DNA from: Sporosarcina sp.
Lineage (GTDB): Bacteria > Bacillota > Bacilli > Bacillales_A > Planococcaceae
Direction: 5' to 3'
NCBI GenBank assembly: GCA_029257435.1
Contig: JARIBI010000037.1
Coordinates: 1 to 43,890, forward strand
DNA length: 43,890 nt
Below, piece after piece: positions 1 to 7,369 of the stretch (within the stretch, counting starts at the first letter, position 1; every line of letters begins with the position of its first letter). The position numbers were made by a program, and so were the translations under genes. The notes under the pieces are model-generated. The model worked only from the letters and a program-made list of their open reading frames with translations, did no database searches and was not told the DNA's origin.

Positions 1-70
1 TAAGCAGCAAATCGATGAGTTGCGCAGTGAAAAAATACAACCCGATATCGACATTAAAGATGAAGATTAA
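1..70 (+). CDS. C-terminal tail of an unidentified protein (partial)
   Basis: The reading frame that starts at base 2 stays open to the TAA at 68-70. It encodes 22 hydrophilic, charged residues ending in IDIKDED. The gene begins outside the window, so its family cannot be named. The tail looks like the soluble end of a cytoplasmic or membrane protein. A weak hairpin follows at 71-115. Confidence 0.55.
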   Translation, partial: KQQIDELRSEKIQPDIDIKDED

Positions 71-115
71 AAAACGTGGGAGACATCAGACATGAAATGA
101 TTACTACCCCGTTTT
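71..115 (+). terminator. Possible terminator of the upstream partial gene
   Basis: Arms AAAACG (71-76) and CGTTTT (110-115) can pair, with extra G-C pairs inside and a long loop. The T-tract is weak, so this is tentative. Confidence 0.35.
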
Positions 116-183
116 ATATTGTTATGAATGAGCTATAGGCGCGGAAGGCGGTAGTGGACACGATTCAAGTAATGGTAAGGATT

Positions 184-435
184 AATTGGAAGCACTCCGC
201 CTAATTCCACCAGACTCCACTTGCCGACACAGCGAATCGGACAGATCCCAAAGAGAATCGGACACATAGCCAGAAGAATCAGCCACATGGCGCAGACAAT
301 CGGCCACATCCAGCAAAAAATCGGCCACACGGGAGAATTAATCAGCCACGGGACACAACTCGCACCCATTTAGGAACTAATTGGAAGCGCTCCGCTTGAT
401 TCCACCAGACTCCACGTGCTGACACAACGAATCGG
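184..435. repeat. 21-bp tandem array between two copies of a 57-bp repeat
   Basis: Six units that begin AATCGG or AATCAG and fit the consensus AATCGGCCACAT start at 235, 256, 277, 298, 319 and 340, exactly 21 bp apart. The remaining 9 bp of each unit vary. The array is preceded by a 51-bp block (184-234), which recurs at 379-429 with a few substitutions and is again followed by AATCGG at 430. Each block holds a small inverted repeat (GGAAGC/GCTTGATTCC type). On the minus strand the array is open in one frame as heptapeptide repeats, but I see no convincing start or ribosome site. I read the region as a non-coding intergenic repeat element. Confidence 0.7.
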
Positions 436-666
436 CCACCACTGCACTTGTTATGAGCACTCCCCCGCAACTTTGTGACAATTCCTAAACTTTATTTCAC
501 GGAAAGCTCTCTTTTGGGTTTACCTTCATTGAATACTGTAAATAATACAAACAATCCATAAGCTTAGAACTCCTCTTGGGCGCGCTAGCTATACGGTTGC
601 ACTTCTTCATAATCAATAGTATAGTGGTAAACTGCTTGTGAAAACTATCGTCACTAAGGGGGAACC
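436..666. other. Intergenic region upstream of the BCCT transporter
   Basis: No gene is supported here. The only signals seen are the promoter at 597-625 and the ribosome site just before 667. The rest is AT-rich without obvious structure. Confidence 0.5.
597..625 (+). promoter_or_regulatory. Sigma-A promoter of the BCCT transporter
   Basis: The -35 box is TTGCAC (597-602) and the -10 box is TATAGT (620-625), with an exact 17-bp spacer. It lies about 40 bp before the start codon at 667. Confidence 0.65.
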
Positions 667-2163
667 ATGAGAAAAATATCAAATGTCTTTTATATAACGA
701 TTGGTCTAATCGTCTTGGCCGTTGGCTACGGTGTCATTGATCCAGAGCGTTTTGAGGCTGGAACCGGCATCGTGAAAAACTTCGTGTCCACTGCATTCGG
801 TTGGTACTATATGTTATTAATGACGCTATTAGTTGGCGTCAGTATCTACTTAATCTTCAGTCCCTACGGAAAAATCCGATTGGGCAAAGACACGGATCGT
901 CCACAATTCTCCACAATCACCTGGATTGCAATGCTGTTTTCAGCTGGAATGGGAATCGGGCTCGTCTTTTATGGCGCTGCTGAACCACTTTCACATTTCG
1001 CGGTTAACCCTGCAACTGCAGAGCCTGGAACCAATGAGGCTTTCAGAGAATCCATGCGTCAAACATTTCTTCATTATGGAATCCACATTTGGGCTTTATA
1101 CGGAATCGTAGCGCTATGCTTAGCGTATTTCCAATTCCGCAAAGGGGAACCAGGATTAATTTCAGCAACACTGAAGCCGATCTTTGGCGACAAAATGAAA
1201 GGGCCCTGGGGAACTATCATCGATGTCCTCGCTGTCTTTGCAACGTCATTCGGCGTGGCCACGTCTCTCGGCTTTGGCGCTGTTCAAATTAATGCCGGCT
1301 TGAACTATTTGTTCGGGTTTGAAATCGGCATACGGTCCCAATTTATTATCATATCCGTCGTCACAGTCCTGTTCATCATGTCTGCATGGTCTGGACTTAG
1401 CAAAGGAATTCGGTACTTATCGAATACGAACCTAGTATTAGCACTGGCATTACTTGGCTTCATGCTCATCTTAGGGCCTACTTTGCTTATCATGAACATC
1501 TTTACAGATTCTGTCGGAGGCTATGTGTCTCACTTTATCGACTTGAGTTTAAGTACCGCTCCACTGAATGCCGGGAATCGGGAATGGCTCGACGCGTGGA
1601 CAATCTTCTATTGGGCTTGGTGGATTTCTTGGGCACCATTCGTCAGTATGTTCATCGCACGTGTGTCAAAAGGGCGTACTATCCGAGAATTCATGGTAGG
1701 TGTATTGCTCGCACCGAGTATTCTTAGTTTCATCTGGTTCTCCGCGTTCGGAACAACTGCGATTGAAATTCAGAAATCAGGTGCTGCTGATTTAGCTTCT
1801 GCTAACACGGAGATCGTGATTTTCCAACTGTTTAGTCAGCTGCCATGGTCTACGTTAACATCAGCATTTGCAATTCTGCTCATTACGTCGTTTTTCATCA
1901 CTTCAGCGGATTCAGCGACCTTTGTTCTTGGAATGCAGTCGACATACGGCTCCCTGACCCCGCCTAACAGTGTAAAAATGATTTGGGGGCTCATCCAATC
2001 AGGTATTGCAATTATTTTGCTATCTGTCGGAGGTCTTTCCGCCTTGCAGAACACAATTATTATCGCAGCACTTCCGTTTTCATTCATCATTCTGTTTATG
2101 GTCACTGCACTCTTTAAGGAGCTGCAAAAAGACGTGAAGCATAGTAAACGTCCGAAACATTAA
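667..2163 (+). CDS. BCCT family betaine/choline/carnitine transporter
   Basis: Secondary transporter for quaternary ammonium osmolytes, acting in the cytoplasmic membrane. It has 498 residues with about twelve hydrophobic segments, close to the family size (B. subtilis OpuD is about 512). The family motif GMGIGLVFYGAAEP is at residues 94-107. The Trp-rich substrate segment WTIFYWAWWISWAPF starts at 311 and is followed by the conserved RVSKGRTIRE stretch. The C-terminal tail is short, without the long regulatory extension of BetP. A GGGG-rich ribosome site precedes ATG, and a sigma-A promoter lies upstream. It is a single-gene unit closed by a strong bidirectional terminator. The substrate is probably glycine betaine, but sequence alone does not separate betaine, choline and carnitine carriers. 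Confidence 0.9.
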   Translation: MRKISNVFYITIGLIVLAVGYGVIDPERFEAGTGIVKNFVSTAFGWYYMLLMTLLVGVSIYLIFSPYGKIRLGKDTDRPQFSTITWIAMLFSAGMGIGLVFYGAAEPLSHFAVNPATAEPGTNEAFRESMRQTFLHYGIHIWALYGIVALCLAYFQFRKGEPGLISATLKPIFGDKMKGPWGTIIDVLAVFATSFGVATSLGFGAVQINAGLNYLFGFEIGIRSQFIIISVVTVLFIMSAWSGLSKGIRYLSNTNLVLALALLGFMLILGPTLLIMNIFTDSVGGYVSHFIDLSLSTAPLNAGNREWLDAWTIFYWAWWISWAPFVSMFIARVSKGRTIREFMVGVLLAPSILSFIWFSAFGTTAIEIQKSGAADLASANTEIVIFQLFSQLPWSTLTSAFAILLITSFFITSADSATFVLGMQSTYGSLTPPNSVKMIWGLIQSGIAIILLSVGGLSALQNTIIIAALPFSFIILFMVTALFKELQKDVKHSKRPKH

Positions 2164-2209
2164 CACAAAAACACCGGAATCCATATGAGGATTCCGGTGT
2201 TTTTGTGTT
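2162..2209. terminator. Bidirectional terminator between BCCT gene and metY
   Basis: A perfect 21-bp inverted repeat (2162-2182 and 2189-2209) around a 6-nt loop. It has A-rich and T-rich flanks on both sides, so it serves the two convergent genes. Confidence 0.93.
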
Positions 2210-2211
2210 AA

Positions 2212-3501
2212 TTACGCAGTAACTGGTGCCGCTTTTTCAATCGCTTGTTTTAAATCTGCAATAATATCCTCTGCTGATTCAAGACCGACCGAGAGACGAA
2301 TGAGTTCCTCTGTTACCCCTGAATTTTTCAAGTCCTCACCAGACAGCTGCTGATGGGTCGTAGAAGCAGGATGGATAATTAACGACTTTGCATCCCCAAC
2401 GTTCGCTACGTGGGACCAGAGGGCTACGTTATCGATTACACGGCGTCCTGCGTCACGTCCACCTTTAATTCCGAAGACAATAATAGAACCTGCCCCATTT
2501 TTAATGTATTTCTTAGCAAGATCTGCTGTTGGATGATCGTCGAGACTCGTGTAGGTAACCCAATCAACCGATGGGTGTTCTTTCAGGAATTGCGCGACCC
2601 TTTGCGCATTTTCCCCATGACGCTGGATTCGCAGATGAAGCGTCTCCAAGCCTTGCAGGAAGTTGAACGCACTGTCCGGATCGAGACACGGGCCGAAATC
2701 ACGCAGTCCTTGAACACGGAGCTTTGTCGCAAATGCAGCGACTGCCGTGTCGATGCCGTAACGCAATCCATGATATGATTCGTCCGGTTCTGTGAAGCCT
2801 GGGAATCTGCCTTGTGTCCAATCAAACTTCCCTGCGTCTACTGCCACTCCGCCGATTGTCGTTCCGTGACCGCCAATCCACTTTGTTGCAGAATGGATAA
2901 CAACGTCAGCACCAAATTCAATCGGGTTGCATCCGTATGGGGAGGCAAATGTATTGTCGATTAAAAGCGGAATGCCATTTTCGTGCGCGATCGATGCAAT
3001 CGTTTCAATATCGAGCACTTGCAAGCTCGGGTTGCCAATAGTTTCAGCGAAGATCCCTTTGGTTTTTTCCGTAATCGCACTGCGGAAGTTTTCCGGATCA
3101 GTTGAGTCGACAAATTTAACAGTAATCCCGTACTTTGGCAACGTTGTTGCGAACAAATTGTACGTACCGCCATATAGATTGGACGCTGCAATAATTTCGT
3201 CACCGGCTTCTGCAATGTTCAAGATGGAGAATGCGATTGCCGCCATGCCTGATGAAAGTGCAACGGCTGCTGTTCCCCCTTCAAGTAACGCGATGCGTTC
3301 TTCAAACACAGCGACTGTCGGGTTCGTGATACGTGTGTAGATGTTGCCGGCCTCTTGCAGTGCGAAAAGATTCTTGGCATGGTCCGTATCACGAAATACG
3401 AATGATGTAGTTCTGTGGATAGGAAGGGCTCGTGATCCAGTTGTTGGATCTGGTTCTTGACCACCGTGCAGTAACAGGGTTTCGGGTTGAAAATTTGTCA
3501 T
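2212..3501 (-). CDS. metY: O-acetylhomoserine sulfhydrylase family, PLP enzyme
   Basis: Cytosolic PLP enzyme of the Cys/Met metabolism family. It would condense O-acetylhomoserine with sulfide to give homocysteine, the direct sulfhydrylation route to methionine. The 429 residues match MetY length, longer than MetB/MetC at about 380-400. The PLP-binding lysine is K207 in VIHSATKWIGGHGT. The N-terminal ETLLLHGG and YTRITNPT segments are typical. I start at ATG 3501 rather than the ATG two codons earlier, because GGAGG then sits 8 nt upstream instead of 2. An S-box riboswitch and a sigma-A promoter lie upstream, so expression should fall when SAM is plentiful. Cystathionine gamma-synthase activity is the main alternative, but the length and motifs favour MetY. 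Confidence 0.92.
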   Translation of the reverse strand: MTNFQPETLLLHGGQEPDPTTGSRALPIHRTTSFVFRDTDHAKNLFALQEAGNIYTRITNPTVAVFEERIALLEGGTAAVALSSGMAAIAFSILNIAEAGDEIIAASNLYGGTYNLFATTLPKYGITVKFVDSTDPENFRSAITEKTKGIFAETIGNPSLQVLDIETIASIAHENGIPLLIDNTFASPYGCNPIEFGADVVIHSATKWIGGHGTTIGGVAVDAGKFDWTQGRFPGFTEPDESYHGLRYGIDTAVAAFATKLRVQGLRDFGPCLDPDSAFNFLQGLETLHLRIQRHGENAQRVAQFLKEHPSVDWVTYTSLDDHPTADLAKKYIKNGAGSIIVFGIKGGRDAGRRVIDNVALWSHVANVGDAKSLIIHPASTTHQQLSGEDLKNSGVTEELIRLSVGLESAEDIIADLKQAIEKAAPVTA

Positions 3502-3564
3502 ATACATAACCTCCGGAAATTAGTTTGATGGAACTGCGCACACCGGACGGGTGATGGGGAAACT

Positions 3565-3595
3565 AAAAAAACCCCCTTCTACCGATAGAAGAGGA
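3565..3595 (-). terminator. Intrinsic terminator of the S-box leader
   Basis: On the minus strand a CTTCTA...TAGAAG stem extended by C/G pairs is followed by seven T residues. It lies between the SAM aptamer and the metY ribosome site, which is the standard place for S-box transcription attenuation. Confidence 0.88.
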
Positions 3596-3617
3596 TCTGC
3601 CATTGCTGGCACTTCCC

Positions 3618-3731
3618 CTTATCTTTCAGATCTAACAATAGATCTGTAGGAAGTAGCACCTTTGCAAGCTGGTATGCTTGCCGGTTGCCGGGCATCGCAG
3701 GGCCTAGTCCCTCCGCCGCTCTTGATAAGAG
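3618..3731 (-). promoter_or_regulatory. SAM-I (S-box) riboswitch aptamer upstream of metY
   Basis: Read on the minus strand, the leader opens with CTCTTATCAAGAG, followed by GGCGGAGGGA, GCCCGGCAACC and GGTGCTACTTCC. These are the conserved S-box blocks. The closing P1 strand GATAAG is at 3618-3623. SAM binding would favour the downstream terminator at 3565-3595 and lower metY expression. Confidence 0.95.
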
Positions 3732-3765
3732 TTTGTGACTTATTCAGTTTTCCATCTTGGAACTG

Positions 3766-3794
3766 AGTATACGTGCTTGGAAATAGAAAGTCAA
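3766..3794 (-). promoter_or_regulatory. Sigma-A promoter of the S-box metY unit
   Basis: On the minus strand, TTGACT (3794-3789) and TATACT (3771-3766) are separated by 17 bp, about 35 bp before the riboswitch. Confidence 0.8.
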
Positions 3795-3916
3795 CAGTTA
3801 AATCTAAATTGTTTGATAGTTTTGCGTTTGCTAATTAAACAGGTTGATTTCCGCCGGAGCCACCGCCTGCCCCTTCAGCCAACGGATTCTCGCAGGACAA
3901 ACAACTGCACTGAACA

Positions 3917-3965
3917 GGGACAAAAAGAACCGCAAACCAAAATCTTGTCAGACTTTGGTTTGCGG
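3917..3965 (-). terminator. Terminator-like hairpin downstream of a decayed ORF
   Basis: A 12-bp perfect inverted repeat (3930-3941 and 3954-3965), followed on the minus strand by TTCTTTTTG. It fits the end of a minus-strand transcript coming from the decayed ORF at 3980-4194. Confidence 0.75.
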
Positions 3966-3979
3966 GTAAGAATTAATTA

Positions 3980-4194
3980 TTAAGCTGTGCCGTAGAAAAC
4001 TTGGCCGCCTTTTAGGTTGATGATTTTGAGCATGTTTGTGCGTTTTACGTAGATGCTTTTGAACTGCTGGCGTCTTTTAGCAAGTTTGTGGGGTTACTCA
4101 AGTTGTCTTCAGTAACACGGGCAGTGAAGCTTGCTGGGTCGATGACAGAAACAATTGATGCATACTCTTCCAAAACTGTAATGTTTATTAGAAC
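3980..4194 (-). pseudogene. Decayed small ORF, family unknown
   Basis: Two minus-strand reading frames join across a one-base frameshift near 4080-4090. The upstream part reads VLEEYASIVSVIDPASF and continues to about 4040. The downstream part runs SIYVKRTNMLKIINL to a TAA at 3980-3982. Neither half has a good start codon and ribosome site, and the upstream half has no convincing N-terminus. A strong terminator still follows. I do not recognise the family. The likeliest reading is a remnant of a small soluble protein of about 70-90 residues. Confidence is limited because short open frames can arise by chance. Confidence 0.4.
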
Positions 4195-4234
4195 TTGAAG
4201 AGAGATCCTTTAAAAGATTTTAATGTTTAATCCC

Positions 4235-4266
4235 ACAAAAAAAGAGCACGCAGTTAGCGGCTCTTT
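4235..4266 (-). terminator. Terminator of the CstR-like gene
   Basis: AAAGAGC (4241-4247) pairs with GCTCTTT (4260-4266). On the minus strand it runs into seven T residues. The stem overlaps the last codons of the gene. Confidence 0.75.
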
Positions 4267-4520
4267 ACTAGTAAGTCGACAGCTTCTTTAACAAGTTCCT
4301 CTTTCGACTGCGGTTTATCTGAAGACTCTTCGTTTTCCATACAAGCAATCAGGTTCGTGCTTACAATTAACCCTATGGTCCGATCGATTCCAGAGCGAGA
4401 CGCAGACAACTGTGTAATGACGTCTTTGCATTCATCACCAGCTTCAATCATCCGCAGGACACCGCGAATTTGACCTTCAATTCTTTTTAGTCGATTCACC
4501 ACTTTTACATCGTATTCCAT
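4254..4520 (-). CDS. cstR: CsoR-family repressor, CstR-like persulfide sensor
   Basis: Small all-helical DNA-binding repressor of the CsoR/RcnR (DUF156) family, 88 residues, full length. The family core LKRIEGQIRGVLRMIE is at 11-26. Two cysteines are seen, C31 in ECKDVITQ and C60 in NLIACM. The same two positions, 31 and 60, form the per/polysulfide-reactive pair of S. aureus CstR. The His four residues before the second Cys that CsoR uses for Cu(I) is Asn56 here, which argues against copper sensing. A dyad lies inside its own promoter, suggesting autorepression relieved by sulfane sulfur. No cst operon partner (rhodanese, sulfide:quinone reductase) is adjacent, but thiosulfate and sulfide genes occur elsewhere in the window. 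A formaldehyde-type FrmR or a divergent CsoR remains possible. Confidence 0.85.
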   Translation of the reverse strand: MEYDVKVVNRLKRIEGQIRGVLRMIEAGDECKDVITQLSASRSGIDRTIGLIVSTNLIACMENEESSDKPQSKEELVKEAVDLLVKSR

Positions 4521-4549
4521 GGATCTGGCCTCCTCTCAACATTATGTAC

Positions 4550-4578
4550 ATAATATACCCCTTCTGGTATATCGTCAA
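4550..4578 (-). promoter_or_regulatory. cstR promoter with CstR-type operator
   Basis: On the minus strand, TTGACG (4578-4573) and TATTAT (4555-4550) are 17 bp apart. The spacer and -10 region are filled by a 20-bp dyad (4553-4572) with 7-bp perfect arms ATATACC and GGTATAT around a G-rich 6-bp centre. This is the form expected for CsoR/CstR operators, so autoregulation is likely. Confidence 0.8.
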
Positions 4579-4764
4579 TTAAATCCACTTCCTTCGACAT
4601 GAAAAGCGCGAAATTGTTCGAATTATGCTATACTTATAGAAGTATTACAAATTTTAATGTTCCAAACCATCGGGCCAACCGCACGACACACTGTCTGTTT
4701 TTCTGAATGGCCATGGGTCTTCACAATATTAAAGAGATCGAAACAGACTAGAGGAGGGATTCGT

Positions 4765-4986
4765 TTGGCTTTTCCGCGTAAGGAACATCCTGTCTCTGAT
4801 TTTATCGCAGCGCGTAAAATTGGCGAAAAGATTTCGTTCACACGTAATGATGTTTTCGTTGTAGGGGCAATCCACAAGATCTTAGAGAACTCCGTTATTG
4901 TAGAAATTTCAGAAGAAGACGCTGATTTGATTGGCGCCGCTTCCACACTAACCGTTGTTGCTCATAAAAATTACACAGTCGAATAA
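4765..4986 (+). CDS. DUF2187 family small protein (YkvS-like)
   Basis: A 73-residue soluble protein. The segment GEKISFTRNDVFVVGAIHKILENSVIV followed by TVVAHKNYTVE is the DUF2187 pattern (beta-rich, 'SVIV' core and 'HKNY' end), given here only in shortened blocks: SFTRNDVFVVGAI, ENSVIVEI, VVAHKNYTV. The function of the family is unknown. The start is TTG at 4765, because GAGGAGGG lies 7 nt upstream. The frame stays open further upstream, but without a ribosome site or family similarity. It is a single gene, divergent from cstR and closed by a hairpin at 5011-5040. Confidence 0.75.
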   Translation: MAFPRKEHPVSDFIAARKIGEKISFTRNDVFVVGAIHKILENSVIVEISEEDADLIGAASTLTVVAHKNYTVE

Positions 4987-5010
4987 TCTACAGAGCACCG
5001 ACTTCGTCCA

Positions 5011-5040
5011 CCGGCAGACCGCACCAGTTCTGTCGGTTTT
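5011..5040 (+). terminator. Terminator after the DUF2187 gene
   Basis: CCGGCAGA (5011-5018) pairs with TCTGTCGG (5029-5036) and is followed by TTTT. Confidence 0.65.
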
Positions 5041-5115
5041 GTCGTCTGTTCATTCTCAAAAACGCATGCAGCAGCTTATTACTACATAGATTTGAAAGGG
5101 GACTTTTTAGATATT

Positions 5116-6342
5116 ATGAAAGAACAACTATTAGAACGATTCATCCGCTATGCAAAGATTGACACTGAATCTGATGAGAAGAGTTCGACAACACCGTCGA
5201 CTGCTAACCAGTGGGATTTGTTGCATCTATTGAAGGAAGAGCTTACAACACTTGGCTTGGAAGACATTACGCTCGATGAAAACGGCTACTTGTTTGCTAC
5301 ACTTCCTGCGAATACAGACAAAGAAATCCCTGTAATCGGCTTCTTAGCGCACGTGGATACATCACCTGACTTCACAGGTAAGAATGTGAATCCGCAGCGT
5401 CATGATAACTATGACGGAAGTGATCTAGTGTTGAATGAGAACACAACTCTCTCTGTCAGCCGCTTCCCGGAACTCCAAAATTATATCGGTCAGACGTTGA
5501 TTACAACGGATGGAACAACGCTGCTTGGCGCAGATGATAAAGCTGGTGTTGCAGAAATCATGACTGCAATGGCTTATTTCCAAGAGCATCCTGAAGTGAA
5601 GCACGGTAAATTACGTGTGGCTTTCACACCGGATGAGGAAATTGGACGCGGCCCGCACAAATTCGATGTAGATGCATTTGGTGTCGACTTTGCTTACACG
5701 ATGGACGGCGGTCCGCTTGGCGAATTGCAATATGAGAGCTTCAATGCAGCCGGTGCACGCGTTACATTCAAAGGAACAAACGTCCATCCAGGCACTGCAA
5801 AAGGGAAAATGGTAAACTCCATTTTACGTGCACAAGAATTTCAAGCAGCCATGCCTGCTTTAGAAATTCCTGAGTTAACAGAGGGACGTGAAGGATTCAT
5901 TCACTTAATGGACATCCACGGTTCAGTTGAGAAAACAGTGCTGGAATATATTATTCGTGATTTCGACAAGGACTCCTATGAGGCACGCAAGAAATTGTTT
6001 TTCGATACCGTTTCACAAATGCAATCAGATTACGGCGTGGAAGCAGTTGAGCTTGAATTGCAAGATCAGTACTTCAATATGGGTGAGAAAATCAAGCCTC
6101 ATATGGAAATCGTTGATGTCATTTCCGAAGCATTCAACAATTTAGAGATTTCATCCATTATTGAACCGATTAGGGGCGGAACTGACGGATCACAACTTTC
6201 TTATATGGGCATTCCAACGCCTAACATATTTGCCGGGGGAGAAAACTTCCACGGACGCTACGAATTTGTATCTGCAGAAACGATGGAAAAAGCGGCTCAA
6301 GTCATTATCGAAGCTGTAAAATTGTACGAATCCCGTACATAA
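5116..6342 (+). CDS. pepT: Tripeptidase T (tripeptide aminopeptidase)
   Basis: Cytosolic dizinc M20 peptidase that releases the N-terminal residue from tripeptides, completing peptide breakdown. From ATG 5116 it has 408 residues and aligns from its first residue with Bacillus PepT (MKE.. start). The metal and catalytic motifs are in place: H79-x-D81 in FLAHVDTS, D140 in GADDKAG, E174/E175 in [13 protein letters not shown]197 in [10 protein letters not shown], and a late His in [13 protein letters not shown]. The [14 protein letters not shown] block is also typical. A TTG 24 nt upstream is in frame, but it lacks homology and a ribosome site. The GGGGA upstream of ATG is 13 nt away, rather long. 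The DMT pseudogene starts 12 bp downstream. Confidence 0.95.
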   Translation: MKEQLLERFIRYAKIDTESDEKSSTTPSTANQWDLLHLLKEELTTLGLEDITLDENGYLFATLPANTDKEIPVIGFLAHVDTSPDFTGKNVNPQRHDNYDGSDLVLNENTTLSVSRFPELQNYIGQTLITTDGTTLLGADDKAGVAEIMTAMAYFQEHPEVKHGKLRVAFTPDEEIGRGPHKFDVDAFGVDFAYTMDGGPLGELQYESFNAAGARVTFKGTNVHPGTAKGKMVNSILRAQEFQAAMPALEIPELTEGREGFIHLMDIHGSVEKTVLEYIIRDFDKDSYEARKKLFFDTVSQMQSDYGVEAVELELQDQYFNMGEKIKPHMEIVDVISEAFNNLEISSIIEPIRGGTDGSQLSYMGIPTPNIFAGGENFHGRYEFVSAETMEKAAQVIIEAVKLYESRT

Positions 6343-6354
6343 GGTGGGGTTACC

Positions 6355-7319
6355 ATGAAAGGAGTTTGGATAGGCGTACTTGCCGCTGTCTTTTTCGCAG
6401 TTACTTTTGTGCTGAACCGCTCAATGGAACTGTCGGGGGGCAGTTGGCTGTGGAGTGCGTCACTCCGCTATTTCTTCATGGTTCCGTTTCTCGTTGCAAT
6501 TGTTGGTGCACAAAAGGTCTCGGGGCGGTCAAGCGTGAAATGACCGCCAAACCGTGGCCTTTTTTTGCATGGAGCTTTGTTGCCTTTGTGCTATTTTATG
6601 GGCCGTTAACTTTTTCAGCAGCATATGCCCCCGGCTGGCTGCTGGCTGGAACTTGGCAATTGACCATTGTCGCGGGGGTGCTGCTTGCCCCATTATTTTT
6701 CATCACCGTAGAAACGAAGAATGGTAAACAACAAGTTAGACAACGGATTCCCCTTCCATCACTTATGATTTCACTCGTTATTCTGGCAGGCGTGGTCTTA
6801 ATCCAAATCCCTCATGCGCAGTCAGTCACAGCCAAAACCTTTGCATTTGGAACATTACCTGTCCTTGTTGCAGCCTTTGCCTAACCTCTCGGCAACCGTA
6901 AAATGATGGAACTGTTAGGCGAATCATTGGATACGTTTCAACGGGTACTTGCTATGACACTGATGACAGTCCCTGTCTGGCTTGCACTTTCCATCTATGC
7001 ATAGGCTACTGTCGGGCTTCCTTCCCTCAGCCAGCTTGGTCAGTCATTTGTAGTCGGGGTGAGTTCCGGTGTCATTGCAACGACTTTGTTCTTCATGGCA
7101 ACGAATCTTGTCCAACATAATCAGGGACGACTTGCTGCAGTGGAAGCGACACAGTCCCTAGAGCTTATATTTGCTATGGCCGGTGAATTGCTACTCCTTA
7201 ACCTGATGCTTCCAGGTCCACTGTCTTTATCTGGTATCGCTGTTATTATTATCGGCATGTCACTGCATAGCTGGCAAACTGCTGTTGCCGCCAAACGACA
7301 ATTGCGACTAACTCCATAA
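6355..7319 (+). pseudogene. DMT superfamily multidrug/EmrE-like transporter pseudogene
   Basis: The encoded product is a multi-span drug/metabolite transporter of about 320 residues, recognisable over its whole length. It starts MKGVWIGVLAAVFFAVTF after a GGTGGGG ribosome site and ends SLHSWQTAVAAKRQL. Three lesions break it. A one-base frameshift lies near 6510-6540 (frame 1 stops at TGA 6541). In-frame stops TAA (6882-6884) and TAG (7002-7004) follow in the new frame. The reading resumes cleanly after each, so the gene decayed recently by point changes. It sits 12 bp behind pepT and was probably cotranscribed. Which substrate it carried cannot be told. Confidence 0.88.
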
Positions 7320-7323
7320 AAAT

Positions 7324-7368
7324 ACTGCCCGAACGTCAGACAACCTAACGTTTCGGACAGTCTGTTTT
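7324..7368. terminator. Bidirectional terminator after the DMT pseudogene and ABC operon
   Basis: An imperfect inverted repeat, ACTGCCCGAACGT (7324-7336) against AACGTTTCGGACAGT (7347-7361), with T-rich flanks in both directions. Confidence 0.75.
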
Positions 7369-7369
7369 A

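Noticed and set aside
235..360. CRISPR array
   Set aside because: Repeat units of 12 bp with 9-bp gaps are far too short, and no cas gene is near.
133..369. Minus-strand open frame of 78 codons with heptad-like Cys/Trp/Pro-Ile repeats
   Set aside because: It is only the translation of the 21-bp DNA repeat; there is no ribosome site and the composition is unlike any protein of this genome type.
2410..2778. Plus-strand frame inside metY
   Set aside because: Antisense shadow of a well-supported PLP enzyme.
3735..3983. Plus-strand open frame of 82 codons
   Set aside because: It overlaps the riboswitch promoter region and a terminator, has no ribosome site and no protein-like pattern.
4254..4520. 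Copper sensor CsoR
   Set aside because: The His ligand of CsoR is Asn56; no copA or copZ gene is adjacent.
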